Shown here in pieces: positions 1 to 12,200 of a stretch of DNA of 64,000 bases. Position 1 is the first letter of the stretch; each line of letters opens with the position of its first letter. Below the pieces are notes generated by a model. It was not told where the DNA came from. It was given only the letters and a program-made list of their open reading frames with translations, and ran no database searches. The stretch covers positions 73,231 to 137,230 of the forward strand of contig QANU01086265.1 of assembly GCA_003254905.1 (NCBI GenBank), written 5' to 3'. The DNA is from Nissolia schottii. Lineage: Eukaryota > Streptophyta > Magnoliopsida > Fabales > Fabaceae. Position numbers and translations under genes: made by a program.

Positions 1-2719
1 CTTGTAGCCTATCATTTGAATCCGAAAAAATAACTCCTCAGACATTTGTTCCTCCCCATTGCAATCTCATTGTCCATATGCGGGGTAACTCTATTCGGAG
101 ATCCTTTAATCCATTGTCTAGTATAATACCTACTGAATAAAATGCAAGTCATCATACATTTTAGAGTAAGAGAAAGTAACTTTTAAAAAAACTTTATTTA
201 ACAAGGTTGAAACTTACTTGGGATTTAGGGAATGAGCCATGCAATGTAAAGGTGTGTAGCTTTTTGTCAATCTAAAAACCAAAATACCATGGAATTATGG
301 ATCACATCTTAGAAAGATGTGTCTCTAGTCAACTCTTGCCTTCATGTTGATATATTGTCTTCTTCACTTGCTCTATCATGCAATCCCACATTTCATAAAC
401 CAAATGAAGTGAAGATTTGCAAATATCACATGATCTAAGCATGCCATATATTGGTTTTGTGAAATTAAGGATATAATCAACTTGATCCCTCCAAGAGTCA
501 TTTAGAATCGTTCCTTTCACATGGGTCATCTTCAAAACATCATCCTCTCTATAAGCAGTCCATTATTCACTAATCACCAATCTTTGGAGTTCACGCTTAA
601 TATTTTGAAACCTTTAAAGCATAATAATCATCGAAGCAAAACGAGTCTCAGCAATGGCAAGTAGCTTAAGATGCACAAACCGATTGAACAAGGCAAGAAG
701 CATGGAATGATTCATGATGAAGTTCTTGATGAATGTGGCATCTTCAGAAATTTTAGCAATCCAACTACACATTATAAAATTCTTCATTTGCCACCGTGTT
801 TTTGGATCGCATATGCTCTTGAGTGCAAGATTTAATGTATGCACTATACATGGTGTCCAAAAAATGTGGTGATGCTCTGCCTCCACAATCTCCCAGTAGC
901 CTTACAAACAGGTGCATTATCTGTAACAACTTGCACCATATTTTCTGCTCCAACCTCATCAATGGTTTTCAAAATTAAATTGGCCATAAAGTAATAATCC
1001 TTCACTTCACCTTGACAGTCAATGGCCTTCAAGAACATGGGCCCCGCCTTAGAGATAGCCATGAAATTAATAAGCGGTCTTCGCTACACATTAGTCCAAC
1101 CATATGTAACTATGGTTACACCCTTACTTGGCCAAGTGTCTTTTAAGGGTTCAAGTAACTTCATTATATTTGCTTTCTCCTTCTGCAAATATGAAGTCCT
1201 AATAGCATTGTAGCTCGGTGGAAGAAATCCTGAGATTTGAGTGTTAGCGGCATAGGTATATGAGCTAACATAGTATGAATTTCTAGCCAAGTTAAAGGGT
1301 AACTTAGAAGAATAAAACATTCGGGCTATTTCAGTTGAAAGATGATCCCTTGCTCCATTATTGAAAGCTCTATGTAAGGGAGTATCAGAAGCTCTTCTTC
1401 TCTTGGTTTCATCAACAGTTACATCTCTAAGTTGATTTGTACTTGTAGTTTCGATTGAAAAGGGAACCTCAACAGCTTTCTTTCTGCCAAGAATCCCTTA
1501 ATAAATGTGATCACACTCTATAATAAGACCCTTTATAAGTGTGACCACAAAAATTGTAACACCATTGCGCATTTCCTTTTCCTGTCTTCTTATCTTGAAG
1601 CATAGTGACATAAACTCAAAGAGGACCACTCGTATGAGCAAATCTAGTAGCATACTTACTTGTTGCAGAAGAAAAACTATGACTACTACCATTGTTGTTA
1701 GATGCAGTTGCTGAAGCTTGTTGCAAATGCGAATTCATCTAATACATAAATGAAAAAGATAAATCTAACCAGAACAAAGTATACAAAGAATGTTCAAAAC
1801 TAAAAGGTTCAAAACAAATAATGCAACCAGAACAAAGAATACATTATACATACAATATCAATTCAATCTAGCAATCAATAACAAACATAGAAGGGAATGG
1901 AATTTTAGATACCACCATTACCAATTTACCAACAAAAACAGAAAAAAAAAATGCAAAAAAGGTCAAAAACAACAACAAAAAACAGAAAAAGGAAAAAAAG
2001 CCAAAAATCCAAAAACAAAAAAAAGGCAAAAGGGTAAAGGGTAAAGTGAATGTAAAATGACAAACTTGCACATTGACACTGCTAAACACGTTAACATTAA
2101 TTTTAAAGAAGGAAACCCCAAAGCTTATTTAATATATAGAAGAGAGATATCCAAAGAGTGCAATTACATGAATGGAGTCACGGAAAGGAAATGCAGAAGC
2201 GGAACAGATACCCAAAGTTTGTTTAATATATAGAAGTGCAAAATAGAAAAAGGAAAAAAGGGAAATAAAAGAAGAAAAAGAAAGGAACCTCGACAGGTAC
2301 GTGAGGCGCAACGAAGGTTAGAGGCACGACGGAAGTTGGAGGTGGACGGAGGCACCACATAAAAGGAAAAGGGAGGTGAGATTTGAACAAAAAAGAAAGA
2401 AAAGGGAAAAGGGAAAAAGAAACCTGAGATTGAGAAGAAGGAAAAGGGAAAGCGAAAAAAAAAAAGGAAAACGAGGGAAAAAGGGATCTGAGGTGGAGAG
2501 ACACCAGGTTAGTGTTTTATTTTTATTTTTAGGCCAAAATGACGTAGTTTTAAAAAGTAGGAGTACCCAATCATACCTACCTGTACCCAAAATTGTATCC
2601 ATTTAAAAAAAAAAGTTGGTATGTACCAAGCCGAATCCGTGTGTACCCACGACGAACCCATACCTAGTACATACCGATACGGGTACTCCATCAAAAAATG
2701 GAGTATCCATGCAGCACAG
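1..2719 (-). mobile_element. hAT transposon, partial, decayed transposase
   Basis: Minus-strand fragments match a plant hAT transposase in the expected order. A CxxC...H zinc-finger (BED-like) stretch lies near 1500-1590. The DUF659/RNase H-like core is at about 820-1320 and includes LPFNLARNSYYVSSYTYA and VQVVTDNAPVCKA. The region leading to the C-terminal dimerisation domain is at 329-535, with LHLVYEMWDCMIEQVKKTIY. The pieces fall in different frames with stops between them, so this copy is not functional. The upstream third (1750-2600) is purine/pyrimidine-skewed and non-coding. The right end (2600-2719) is rich in GTAC words and ends GCAGCACAG, matching the ends of the shorter hAT copies at 48398-49124 and 51976-52964. 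The left end lies outside the window. The hAT assignment is strong; the exact right terminus is inferred by comparison. Confidence 0.85.
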
Positions 2720-2879
2720 CATAATAGTATAAAATTCACTGCGAAAATGAATTCAATTTCAACAAAAAGCCTCATATAGGTCTGATTTGTAATTCCCACT
2801 TGAGAGAGTTAAGGTTGATAGTTGAAATGCCAAAAAAGCCTTGATTTCAGGTTGATAGAATTGATGGTTATGGTGGCTA

Positions 2880-3470
2880 GATTGGAGCTTTTGGTTCAAT
2901 GGTTGGGATGACAAGCAGAGGCATGGTGATGGTGCTGATTTTGGGTGACAATGATGACTGGTTGGGATCTATCAAGTGGGGAAGCGAGGTTGGTGATGGC
3001 AGTTATGGGCATTTAATGGCGGAGGGTTGTGATGGGTTTAATGGTTGGTACGATAATGATGATGGTTTCACGGTGTTGGTTGCAGTGGATGAGTGGTGGT
3101 ACTATAATGGTGGATTTAATGGTGGTTGTGAGTGGTGATTGGTGTTGATGTGGTGGTTTGTGGTGATCGGAGTTGATGTGGTGGTTAGGAGTGGTTTGGT
3201 TGTGGCTACATAGTGATGTTGGTGGTTCCTCTATGTGTGTGCATCAGAGATGGTTATGGGTAACATGATTAATGGAGGTGGTTCAATGGTATGATGATGA
3301 CAGTAGTGGTCTCTGGTGGTTATGGGTTCTATTTGGTGGTGGTTGTTGGTGCTTTGGAGGTTGGTGGAGATGCAATTAATGTGTGATTTTGGTGGTTGTT
3401 AAGGTGATGAATGGCGGTTAGGGTGGTGGTTGCTTTCTATGTATTGCATTTTTATGGAAGAGTTGAACTG
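2880..3470. repeat. GGTGGTT/GATGGT-rich low-complexity tract
   Basis: About 600 bp dominated by degenerate GGTGGTT, GGTGATG and TGGTGG words on the plus strand. It opens short glycine- and tryptophan-rich reading frames, but these have no recognisable domain and break repeatedly. It looks like a decayed trinucleotide-type minisatellite between the hAT element and the MITE at 3507. Confidence 0.6.
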
Positions 3471-3506
3471 AGAAAGGGTGAGGAAGAGTGATGAGGTTTT
3501 ATTAAT

Positions 3507-3910
3507 GGTGGTTTCTTATCTACTCTATGGGATAAATACCTCATACTACTTAATTAATCTATTTCTTTATAATTTTTACAACGAAATTCATCAAATTTTG
3601 GTATTATTTCATGCTCTATAGGATTATAATAGACTTTTCATTAGTCAAATCATTGAAAGAGCCAACTCATAACAGGTTTAGAGATTTGTGAACCATTTGA
3701 GCTTACGATGAATCTCTCTACAAATATTGTATTAAAAACTATTAATTTATCACATTAAATCATATAATTCATCAATATGTTGTATTAAAACATGAAATAA
3801 TAACAATATTCGATGAATTTAGTTATAAAAATTATCAAATATTGATAAATTAAGTAGCATGAGGTGTTTACTAAATACAATAAATTAAGTAGGGTAGGTG
3901 AGAAACCACC
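3507..3910. mobile_element. MITE / foldback element, 404 bp
   Basis: The left arm starts GGTGGTTTCT and the right arm ends AGAAACCACC. The arms stay complementary with mismatches for about 110-120 bp, including the pair around CCTCATACTACTTAATT and its counterpart near 3860. The 5-bp direct repeat TTAAT flanks both ends (3502-3506 and 3911-3915). The interior has no coding potential. The superfamily is not certain; a short TIR element with a small AT-rich target duplication is all the sequence shows. Confidence 0.7.
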
Positions 3911-4093
3911 TTAATTAATAAGAGTAGAATAGTAAAACCTATTGAATTTAATTCTTTAGTTTATACTTCAATCCAAACACAAGAATTCAATTCAATTCTA
4001 TCTTACTAAATGGTTCCAAACTGGCTCAAAGTGAAATTATCTTTGACACACCTATAAAAAAGATAACTAGATTGAAAGAATGATAAACGTGCT

Positions 4094-4094
4094 N
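4094..4094. other. Assembly break (single N)
   Basis: A single N stands between unrelated sequence and a T-run. It marks the left edge of a block that is repeated base for base at 6575-7890, so it is a contig join, not an ambiguous base call. Confidence 0.9.
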
Positions 4095-5305
4095 TTTTTT
4101 TTGTTCTTTTATTTCATTTTTCATTTTTGAAACAATGCTGAGAGATTTTTGTGCTGTGTTGTTTCTTAGATCTAGTCAGATCTACTTTAATTTTTGCTAT
4201 TGTGGTGCTGCGCTGTGGGAAATGAATGAGGTGGTTGTTGCGGGTGTGAGGAGGGATGGGTGGTGATGGTGGACTAGTAGCGATGGGGTGGCTAGCGTGG
4301 AGGATGGGTGGTGGTCCGCCGGAGGAGGAGCGATGAAAATTATGCTATTAATTTTAACTAATCATTAATTATTCTATTAACTAATATGAAAGACATTAAT
4401 AAGCTGTGAAATTTACAGTCAATAAAAGTGAAAATAAATTCAAGGGTCAAACTTCAAAATACAAAATTTTAGTTGTGAGGTCTTTCTGGGTCACAAACAT
4501 AATTTCTTCACTTTTAATTTGAACTGTCCATTCCAATTTCGACAGCTTCACGAACCAATTTGGACCTAAACACTACTCGGTCCATGGAAGTCAAAGCCTA
4601 CAAGCTTACTAGCACAAGCGGAAGCCATAAACTTCAAAATGCATTATAATTAGTCAAGCGTTGTTTTGGAAATTTTGATGCTGTATTTGAGCTTCTTGAT
4701 GAATTTTAAGCATGTTTTGTGAAATGTATTTTTGTCAAAAGTTAAAACAATCGAAAGTTGTCTTTCTTGCAGTGTAAGTGGGTTCTCAATGAATAATGGT
4801 TTAGGAGGTTCTACCTTGGATGATTGAAAAATGATCTCAAATGACATATGTTAAGGTCTAGCGGAAATTCCAGGAATTGTAATTGTCAAATGTCCAAAGT
4901 ACCATACTAGTTAATCATTGTCTGGCTTCTTAATTAGTTTCCCTACGGTTTCTAATGATGAATTATGGCACTTATGCGTGAAATCACATGTATGGATCAT
5001 ATTATCCTTTGGTTAAGTTAAAAGCTATATATGGCCTTAGTGACTTGGCATGCGAACCTTAAGAGTGAGAAGCAAAATCGGTAAAGAGTGATGTGGCTGC
5101 TAGGAAAGCAATGGAGGTTACAGCTGCGTGGTGGCAGTGGGTTGCTAATTGGCGGCACGGCGGCACGGCGGCACGACATGTGGTGGAAACTACAACGACG
5201 AAGGCGGATGGGGAGGAGGGTGGCTCAAATGGGAGCCCACGATGGTGGCTAACAACAGGGTTGGTGAGATGATACCATGTAAGTAAATGAGCCTCACATG
5301 TCTAT

Positions 5306-5355
<50 letters not shown>

Positions 5356-5410
5356 ATAAATAATGGAAATAATAATAAATGTAATATAAAGGGAATTATT
5401 TCCTAACAAG
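4095..5410. repeat. 1.3 kb exact direct duplicate, copy A
   Basis: This block matches 6575-7890 at a constant offset of 2480 bases from end to end. The match includes the (TA)n microsatellite near 5309-5351, which has the same length in both copies. It is bounded on both sides by single Ns. Both copies hold the 3'-flanking DNA of an F-box gene and no gene of their own. The exact identity, even in a fast-mutating microsatellite, suggests a redundant contig placed by scaffolding, or else an extremely recent duplication. Confidence 0.9.
5309..5351. repeat. (TA)n microsatellite
   Basis: An uninterrupted TA run. An identical run of the same length lies at 7789-7831 in the duplicate copy. Confidence 0.9.
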
Positions 5411-5411
5411 N
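5411..5411. other. Assembly break (single N)
   Basis: This N lies between duplicate copy A and the F-box coding sequence. The reading frame is open right up to it, so coding sequence of the F-box gene has been lost here. Confidence 0.9.
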
Positions 5412-5413
5412 AC

Positions 5414-6490
5414 TACGCCGTGCACAACAGCCTCGCGCGCCGTCGAGGCCAAGAGGAGCATCTCTTGGTCATTCGCAGGCCCTTTCTCTCCAGCCTCAAG
5501 ACTTACATCTCCGTCCTCTCTTCTGACGCCAACAAACCCGAACAACCCGTTTCCTCTGTTCTCCTAAACCCTCCCCCCGAGTACGACTCCGACCACAGAT
5601 ACTGGACCGAAATAATGGGTCCTTGCAACGGCGTATATTTTCTAGAAGGCAACCCAAATGTCATGATGAACCCTTCCCTGAGGCAGTTCAAGGCTTTGCC
5701 CGAGTCTCGGCTCGCCAGCCCCCACGGGACCTACTCTCTCACCGATTACGCTGGGTTTGGCTTCGACCCCAAAACCAACGACTTCAAAGTTGTTGTGATC
5801 AGGGACCTCTGGTCGAGGGAAACCGACGAGCGGCGGCCCGGGTATTGGACGGCCGAGTTGTACAGCCTTAACTCCAACTCCTGGAGAAAGCTCGAGGCCG
5901 CCGTCCCGCTTCCCGTCGAGATTTGGGGCTCCTCCCGGGTTTATACTGCTGTGAACAACTGCTGCCACTGGTGGGGCTATGTCGGCGAGTCCGGCAGAAG
6001 AAACGACGTCGTTCTAGCGTTTGACATGGGGAGCCAAGTCTTCAGAAAGATCAAGGTGCCGAGAATACGCGATTCTCCGGAAGAAGCCCTCGCAACGCTC
6101 GCGCCCTTCGACGGATCCGCTGCTATTGGTGTCATCGTTTGCCCTGTAAGAGAGAAAGACAAGCGCTATGACGTGTGGGTGATGGAAGACTATTGGGACG
6201 AAGGGTCTTGGGTTAAGCGATACAGTGTTGGACCCATAGAAGGGATTTCCAGGCTTGTGGGGTTTTATGGGAGTAACCGATTTCTTTGGAAAGACAGCGA
6301 TGGAGGATTGGTGATGTATGAACCTGACTCGGAACAAATAAATGGTCTTCAGGTTTATGGAAAGAATGATTCATTGAGAGGTGCTAGATACATGGAAAGC
6401 CTCGTCTCACTTCTAAGGGGAAATGAGTTTAGTCGCCAATGCGTTTCATCTGGATTTGTTCCGGACCCTCTGCTAAACCAGAGAGAATGA
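5414..6490 (+). CDS. F-box protein with F-box-associated (kelch-like) domain, 5'-partial
   Basis: This is an open frame of 358 codons running to TGA at 6488-6490. The protein resembles legume F-box/kelch-repeat proteins of the F-box-associated type (CPR1/At3g06240-like), which act as substrate receptors of SCF ubiquitin ligases. The visible part starts YAVHNSLARRR and continues with EEHLLVIRRPF. The associated domain follows, with GPCNGVYFL, NPSLRQFKALP, YAGFGFDPKTNDFKVV, AELYSLNSNSWRKL, DVWVMEDYW and GFYGSNRFLWKDS. Full-length relatives have about 50-60 more N-terminal residues carrying the F-box, and these are missing because an N abuts the frame at 5411. There is no in-frame ATG near the start; the first candidate initiator would be GTG at 5420, which is not credible. 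The coding part is clearly richer in GC than its flanks. The 3' flank is the block duplicated at 4095-5410. The substrate is unknown. Confidence 0.88.
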   Translation, partial: YAVHNSLARRRGQEEHLLVIRRPFLSSLKTYISVLSSDANKPEQPVSSVLLNPPPEYDSDHRYWTEIMGPCNGVYFLEGNPNVMMNPSLRQFKALPESRLASPHGTYSLTDYAGFGFDPKTNDFKVVVIRDLWSRETDERRPGYWTAELYSLNSNSWRKLEAAVPLPVEIWGSSRVYTAVNNCCHWWGYVGESGRRNDVVLAFDMGSQVFRKIKVPRIRDSPEEALATLAPFDGSAAIGVIVCPVREKDKRYDVWVMEDYWDEGSWVKRYSVGPIEGISRLVGFYGSNRFLWKDSDGGLVMYEPDSEQINGLQVYGKNDSLRGARYMESLVSLLRGNEFSRQCVSSGFVPDPLLNQRE

Positions 6491-6574
6491 TATGCTTTTG
6501 TAACATGTATATATGTCATCATATAGAGCTATTTGTCTTTCGAACATGACACACTTTTTTCTTCTTTTTTTTTT

Positions 6575-7785
6575 TTTTTTTTGTTCTTTTATTTCATTTT
6601 TCATTTTTGAAACAATGCTGAGAGATTTTTGTGCTGTGTTGTTTCTTAGATCTAGTCAGATCTACTTTAATTTTTGCTATTGTGGTGCTGCGCTGTGGGA
6701 AATGAATGAGGTGGTTGTTGCGGGTGTGAGGAGGGATGGGTGGTGATGGTGGACTAGTAGCGATGGGGTGGCTAGCGTGGAGGATGGGTGGTGGTCCGCC
6801 GGAGGAGGAGCGATGAAAATTATGCTATTAATTTTAACTAATCATTAATTATTCTATTAACTAATATGAAAGACATTAATAAGCTGTGAAATTTACAGTC
6901 AATAAAAGTGAAAATAAATTCAAGGGTCAAACTTCAAAATACAAAATTTTAGTTGTGAGGTCTTTCTGGGTCACAAACATAATTTCTTCACTTTTAATTT
7001 GAACTGTCCATTCCAATTTCGACAGCTTCACGAACCAATTTGGACCTAAACACTACTCGGTCCATGGAAGTCAAAGCCTACAAGCTTACTAGCACAAGCG
7101 GAAGCCATAAACTTCAAAATGCATTATAATTAGTCAAGCGTTGTTTTGGAAATTTTGATGCTGTATTTGAGCTTCTTGATGAATTTTAAGCATGTTTTGT
7201 GAAATGTATTTTTGTCAAAAGTTAAAACAATCGAAAGTTGTCTTTCTTGCAGTGTAAGTGGGTTCTCAATGAATAATGGTTTAGGAGGTTCTACCTTGGA
7301 TGATTGAAAAATGATCTCAAATGACATATGTTAAGGTCTAGCGGAAATTCCAGGAATTGTAATTGTCAAATGTCCAAAGTACCATACTAGTTAATCATTG
7401 TCTGGCTTCTTAATTAGTTTCCCTACGGTTTCTAATGATGAATTATGGCACTTATGCGTGAAATCACATGTATGGATCATATTATCCTTTGGTTAAGTTA
7501 AAAGCTATATATGGCCTTAGTGACTTGGCATGCGAACCTTAAGAGTGAGAAGCAAAATCGGTAAAGAGTGATGTGGCTGCTAGGAAAGCAATGGAGGTTA
7601 CAGCTGCGTGGTGGCAGTGGGTTGCTAATTGGCGGCACGGCGGCACGGCGGCACGACATGTGGTGGAAACTACAACGACGAAGGCGGATGGGGAGGAGGG
7701 TGGCTCAAATGGGAGCCCACGATGGTGGCTAACAACAGGGTTGGTGAGATGATACCATGTAAGTAAATGAGCCTCACATGTCTAT

Positions 7786-7835
<50 letters not shown>

Positions 7836-7890
7836 ATAAATAATGGAAATAATAATAAATGTAATATAAAGGGAATTATTTCCTAACAAG
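6575..7890. repeat. 1.3 kb exact direct duplicate, copy B
   Basis: This copy sits in its natural place, directly downstream of the F-box stop codon and continuous with it. It includes a T-run (6562-6582), a GGCACGGC triple repeat near 7632-7654 and a (TA)n microsatellite. No gene was seen inside. It continues without a break into 7891 onward, unlike copy A. Confidence 0.9.
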
Positions 7891-8495
7891 TGATACATGT
7901 GGTAGGGGATGACCTGTGCTGTGGTTTAGGGCTGGTGATGGCTGAGATGCGACACCGCTTGAGGGGGAGAGATACAAATTTCTTACATCAGAAGGAAGGA
8001 AAAGAAGCAGCAAAGGGCAACATCATTTTGCCTTCAAAGATGAGAGAATAATCGAGAGTGATAGTGGAGAACACGTGTGAGAGGTAGGTCGTGAGAAAAA
8101 GAAAGGAAAAGAAATAAAATTGATGAGGAGGGGTTTTGAGTGTACTCACCAATTAAGGGTGTGAAGTGGTCTAAAACCCAACAACATCCTTTTAATTTAA
8201 TTGTTATATTTCCTAGACAAGACCCTTCTAACTCAACCTAGAGCCTAAGGTTCAATGTTTCCCAACCGAACTTTGGCACACGGCATCACATATGTCTGAA
8301 TTTTTTTTTTTATTATAATAAACTTATTATTAAAATATTAATGTTTTAAAACATATTATCAAACTACACTTGGTTTGTCTAATGTGTTATTTTTTTTTAA
8401 TTATTTGTCACCAATGGACCTCTAAGACGCAAACCAACACCCTTACTAAACATTATATATATTATATACCACAAATATGAGTCAAAATTTAATTC
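7891..8495. other. No gene seen
   Basis: Intergenic sequence between the F-box 3' flank and the foldback element. It becomes strongly AT-rich after about 8200. No open frame, repeat boundary or RNA gene could be supported. Confidence 0.6.
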
Positions 8496-9038
8496 CTCAA
8501 AATAAAATAATTTGTCTTACTAATAAATAAAATATTGTAACATCTTTACACATATTTCTTTTTCTTGTGTAGCCCAAAGTTCTGAATGAAAAAAATTAGA
8601 AATTCAAATCATTGTGTTTCTTTTTAAATAACACAATTATTACATTTTTCAATTTTTTAATAACACAATTATTAATGTTTTCAATTTATATATTTTTTTA
8701 ATAACACAATTATTAATAACACAATTTTTTAATAACACAATTATTAACAACACAAAATGCAATAATTATGTTATTAAAAAAGATTGAAATAACACAATTT
8801 TTTAATAACAAAATTATTAATAACAAAAAATGTAATAATTGTGTTATTAAAAAAATATTAAAATAACACAATTATTAAAATTGAAAATTCAAAAAATTGA
8901 AATAACACAATTATTAACAACACAATGATTACATTTTTCAATTTTTTTCATTCAAAATATTGGCCTACACAAGAAAAAATAGGTGCAAAGATGCTACAAT
9001 ATTTTATTTATTGGTAAGACTAATTATTTTATTTTGAG
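8496..9038. mobile_element. Foldback (palindromic) MITE, 543 bp
   Basis: The left arm begins CTCAAAATAAAATAATT and the right arm ends AATTATTTTATTTTGAG. Both arms carry matching inverted landmarks: CTTACTAATAAATAAAATATTGTA against the 8990-9020 region, and TTCTTGTGTAG against CTACACAAGAA. The centre is made of many direct and inverted copies of AATAACACAATTATTAA. The whole element could fold into one long hairpin. No clear target duplication was found. It lies about 200 bp from the 3' end of NBP35. Confidence 0.75.
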
Positions 9039-9242
9039 AGATGAAAAAAATAAGAATATCTAATGGAACTCAAAGCACAACCGGCAACATTTCGTATGTC
9101 TAGCAGCTACAATCTACACTGTATTAGGACAATATCACATTACATCCAGGGGCGAACTAACAATGTCAAACACAAAATGGCAAACTTATTTTACAGACAA
9201 ATTAGATTTAAATTTATAAAGATCGCCGATAAAACAAGTCTG

Positions 9243-12200
9243 CTATACTCCATTACTCACAGCCATTGACAACTCATTAGTTTCCATCAACTTCTCTATA
9301 ATTTTCTTTAATGCAGCACTACTCACAACACAATCTTTATCAGCAAAGCAGGATCTACCTTCTTCAGCTGCCTTGCAAAGTTGTGGATCTAATGGAACCT
9401 TGCCAAGAAAAGGTACCCCCATTTCATTGCACATCTTTGCTGCACCCCCACCACGACTGTCAAACACTTCGCTGCAAGCAATCAAATTCAGCATTTCTGG
9501 AGCCTTTTCTCTCATGTATTGCCAAACCCACTCTGTGACATCTTTCTGCACACCGTTATCTGTCAACTTCATGAACTTGAGATCTGCAAGGGGCTGGCAC
9601 AGGCCACTCATATTCTCAGCTACCCCAAGAACTTTCACTCCAACTTTCTTGCAGAAACTCACCTCTTTTCTCACATCAATAAGAGAGACTTGTTGAGGAG
9701 TGGTAACTATGATTGCACCATCTACTCCAGTCACATCAAGGCACTGAACAATTGAAATGTGCTCATCTGAGGTTCCAGGCGGAGCATCAACAACAAGAAA
9801 ATCAAGCTCACCCCAGTAAACATCTTTCAGAAACTGCTTGATAAGTCCATTTTTGCGTGGGCCTCTCCATATAACAGCTTCATCAGGATGAGGAAGCATG
9901 AACCCAATTGACATGACCCCAAGGTTGGACTCTACATACACAGGAGACCACCCAAGGTTGCTCTGGTGTATCTCTTGACCTTCTAGGCCAAGCATTTTTG
10001 GGATGCTTGGACCACAAATGTCAATGTCAAGAAGACCCACTTGAAAATTCATTGCTGCTAAAGCAAATGCCAGCTGGGCAGAAAATGTACTCTTTCCAAC
10101 TCCTCCCTTTCCTGATAAGACCAATATCTTATGCTTCACAGTAGCCATTCTTTCTGCAATGGCAACCAGGTCTGCAAAAACAAATGTAGAAGACAAGGTG
10201 ACCAAAGTTCAGAAGGCTAATAACGGCAAAAAGTAAATCTATCACAAGAAACAAAAATAGGTTTCCAGTTTTCCACTTTCAATCAATATGATCTGCAAGT
10301 ATCACCTATTAACTGTATCAAATTGGATTTGAATAATTATCATATGATACACATTTTGTATCACATCACATAAAATTATTGTATTCATCAATACTACGGA
10401 TTAAGAGAAATGCATACTCGAAGACCAAACTCATGCTAATTGAACATAAACCAGAATCTATCAATTTTGACAGAATTTTATAGAAATAGTTTCCCCTTGT
10501 TATATCCCTCCATTTTTCTTTGACCTATGCTGTGTGCCATTGAGATTTGCATGAGTTGAAGGAAGATGCTGAATCAGACCTAGGTTTTAGCAATGTTAAA
10601 ATTAGATAAATATTTAAAAAATTGTTCTGGCATGCTCTACAATGCAGAGTTTTGTAAACATCTTGTTGCAAAGCAAGGAAACACTCTGTTTTAAGAGTAT
10701 GTAGCAGGTGTTTCACAGTTTTTATCCTTCCTCCATGAGCAACAAACTAAGAACAGTTTGTGTATTTGACTATGACTGATTTGCTCAAGTCTACCACCTA
10801 GTAAAAATTCTGCTTTCTCTCTTTCTGTGTGCTGCCGTTTTGACAATATCACTTAGGGTGAATAATAACCCACAGTGTTTATATATTAGGCTGCTAACTA
10901 AAGCATCAGGTAGGAGAAAAATTCAACTTCAAGCTTATTGTCCTGTCAATAGTGTCCGCTATCTGTATATCATCGACAATCTACTAGTAGACTTGAATGA
11001 TGTCCAACACATAAGCACACAAGGTTCACTTAGGTATATGTTTTAGAAAATTGTATGAATGAACCAATGAGTGATGACTTAGTAATATGATATTTTGTTG
11101 TGCAAAATGCATGTTTACAAAGGTACATCGGTTACTTTGTACAAAGTTTATTTGTAAGCATCTTAGGATACACTACACAACACAATACAACAAATGAAAT
11201 TTAAGAAAAGCATAAAGCTATATATTAGATAATCCTAAAAATTATATATCCAGCAGCTGAAAAGTTGAATAAGGAGGATTGAAACTGAGGCCCAACGCAA
11301 GGTAGTCAATCCCAGTTTTCGGCCTATCCCAGTCGGGCTGAAAAAATGGGATCCCATGGGATAGCGCGAGGGGATCACTGGGATGGTAATGTATAGAAAA
11401 TTATTTGAAATGTAATGAATGTATACAAAATACATATAAATGTTAATCAAAAAATTAACTCATTTGTCTCATTCATTCATCATTTCATTCATCAATAGTC
11501 ATTCAATAATCCAATAAACCATAGTTCTAAGTTCCATACACCAGAAAAGACCCATATGCTGCTATACTAGATCAAAAAACATAAAAAAGGAGGGTAAAAT
11601 CAAATATCCCGCAAAAACTCACCATCACCATCCAAGCTGAGATAAGTGGGATCCTAGCCAGGATTTGCTGGGATTTACTGGGATCCCAGCCGAGATTTGG
11701 TGGTATCAAAATCTGGGACAAAACAGCTTTCCCATCTCAGAGTGGGCCTAGGATGGGATGGGATGGGATGCCGGGATCCCATGGGATTGACTACCCTGGC
11801 CCAAAGTGCATTTTCCCTTGGTAAAGCACAATGAAAAATGCCAGCCAACGGAACTTCCAAAACAAACAATGATGAAAGAGGAATGGGATTCCTAGAAATT
11901 TCAAGAATTTTTTTTTTTTAATTGTCTAATACATCATTATTAAAGCAATCTTACTGAATGGCTTCTTTATTAATATGGACAACACAACACTCAATGTTCG
12001 AGAGGACAATCAGAAAAGAGTTTAAGCCAATGCTAACCTTAGTTCTACTACCCAAAATCAATATCAGAAATCACACAACAAATCCCCTCATAAAGCAATC
12101 AGCCCCCACCATCCAACGTCAAAAAGGAACTCAAAACCCCAAGGCTGCAAATAAATAAAAAAAAAAAAAATCATACCAAACACTTGAACTTTCCTTAGAT

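Noticed and set aside
2223-2602. Phe/Ser-rich minus-strand frames
   Set aside because: These come from purine-rich DNA in the 5' part of the hAT element; the same kind of frame appears in the short copy at 48454-48879.
2899-3138. Gly/Asp-rich frame as a gene
   Set aside because: It is a translation of a GGTGAT-type low-complexity tract; no domain and no gene structure.
4650-4847. 65-codon minus-strand frame, repeated at 7130-7327
   Set aside because: Two identical copies exist only because the surrounding 1.3 kb block is duplicated. No family was recognised and the start context is poor.
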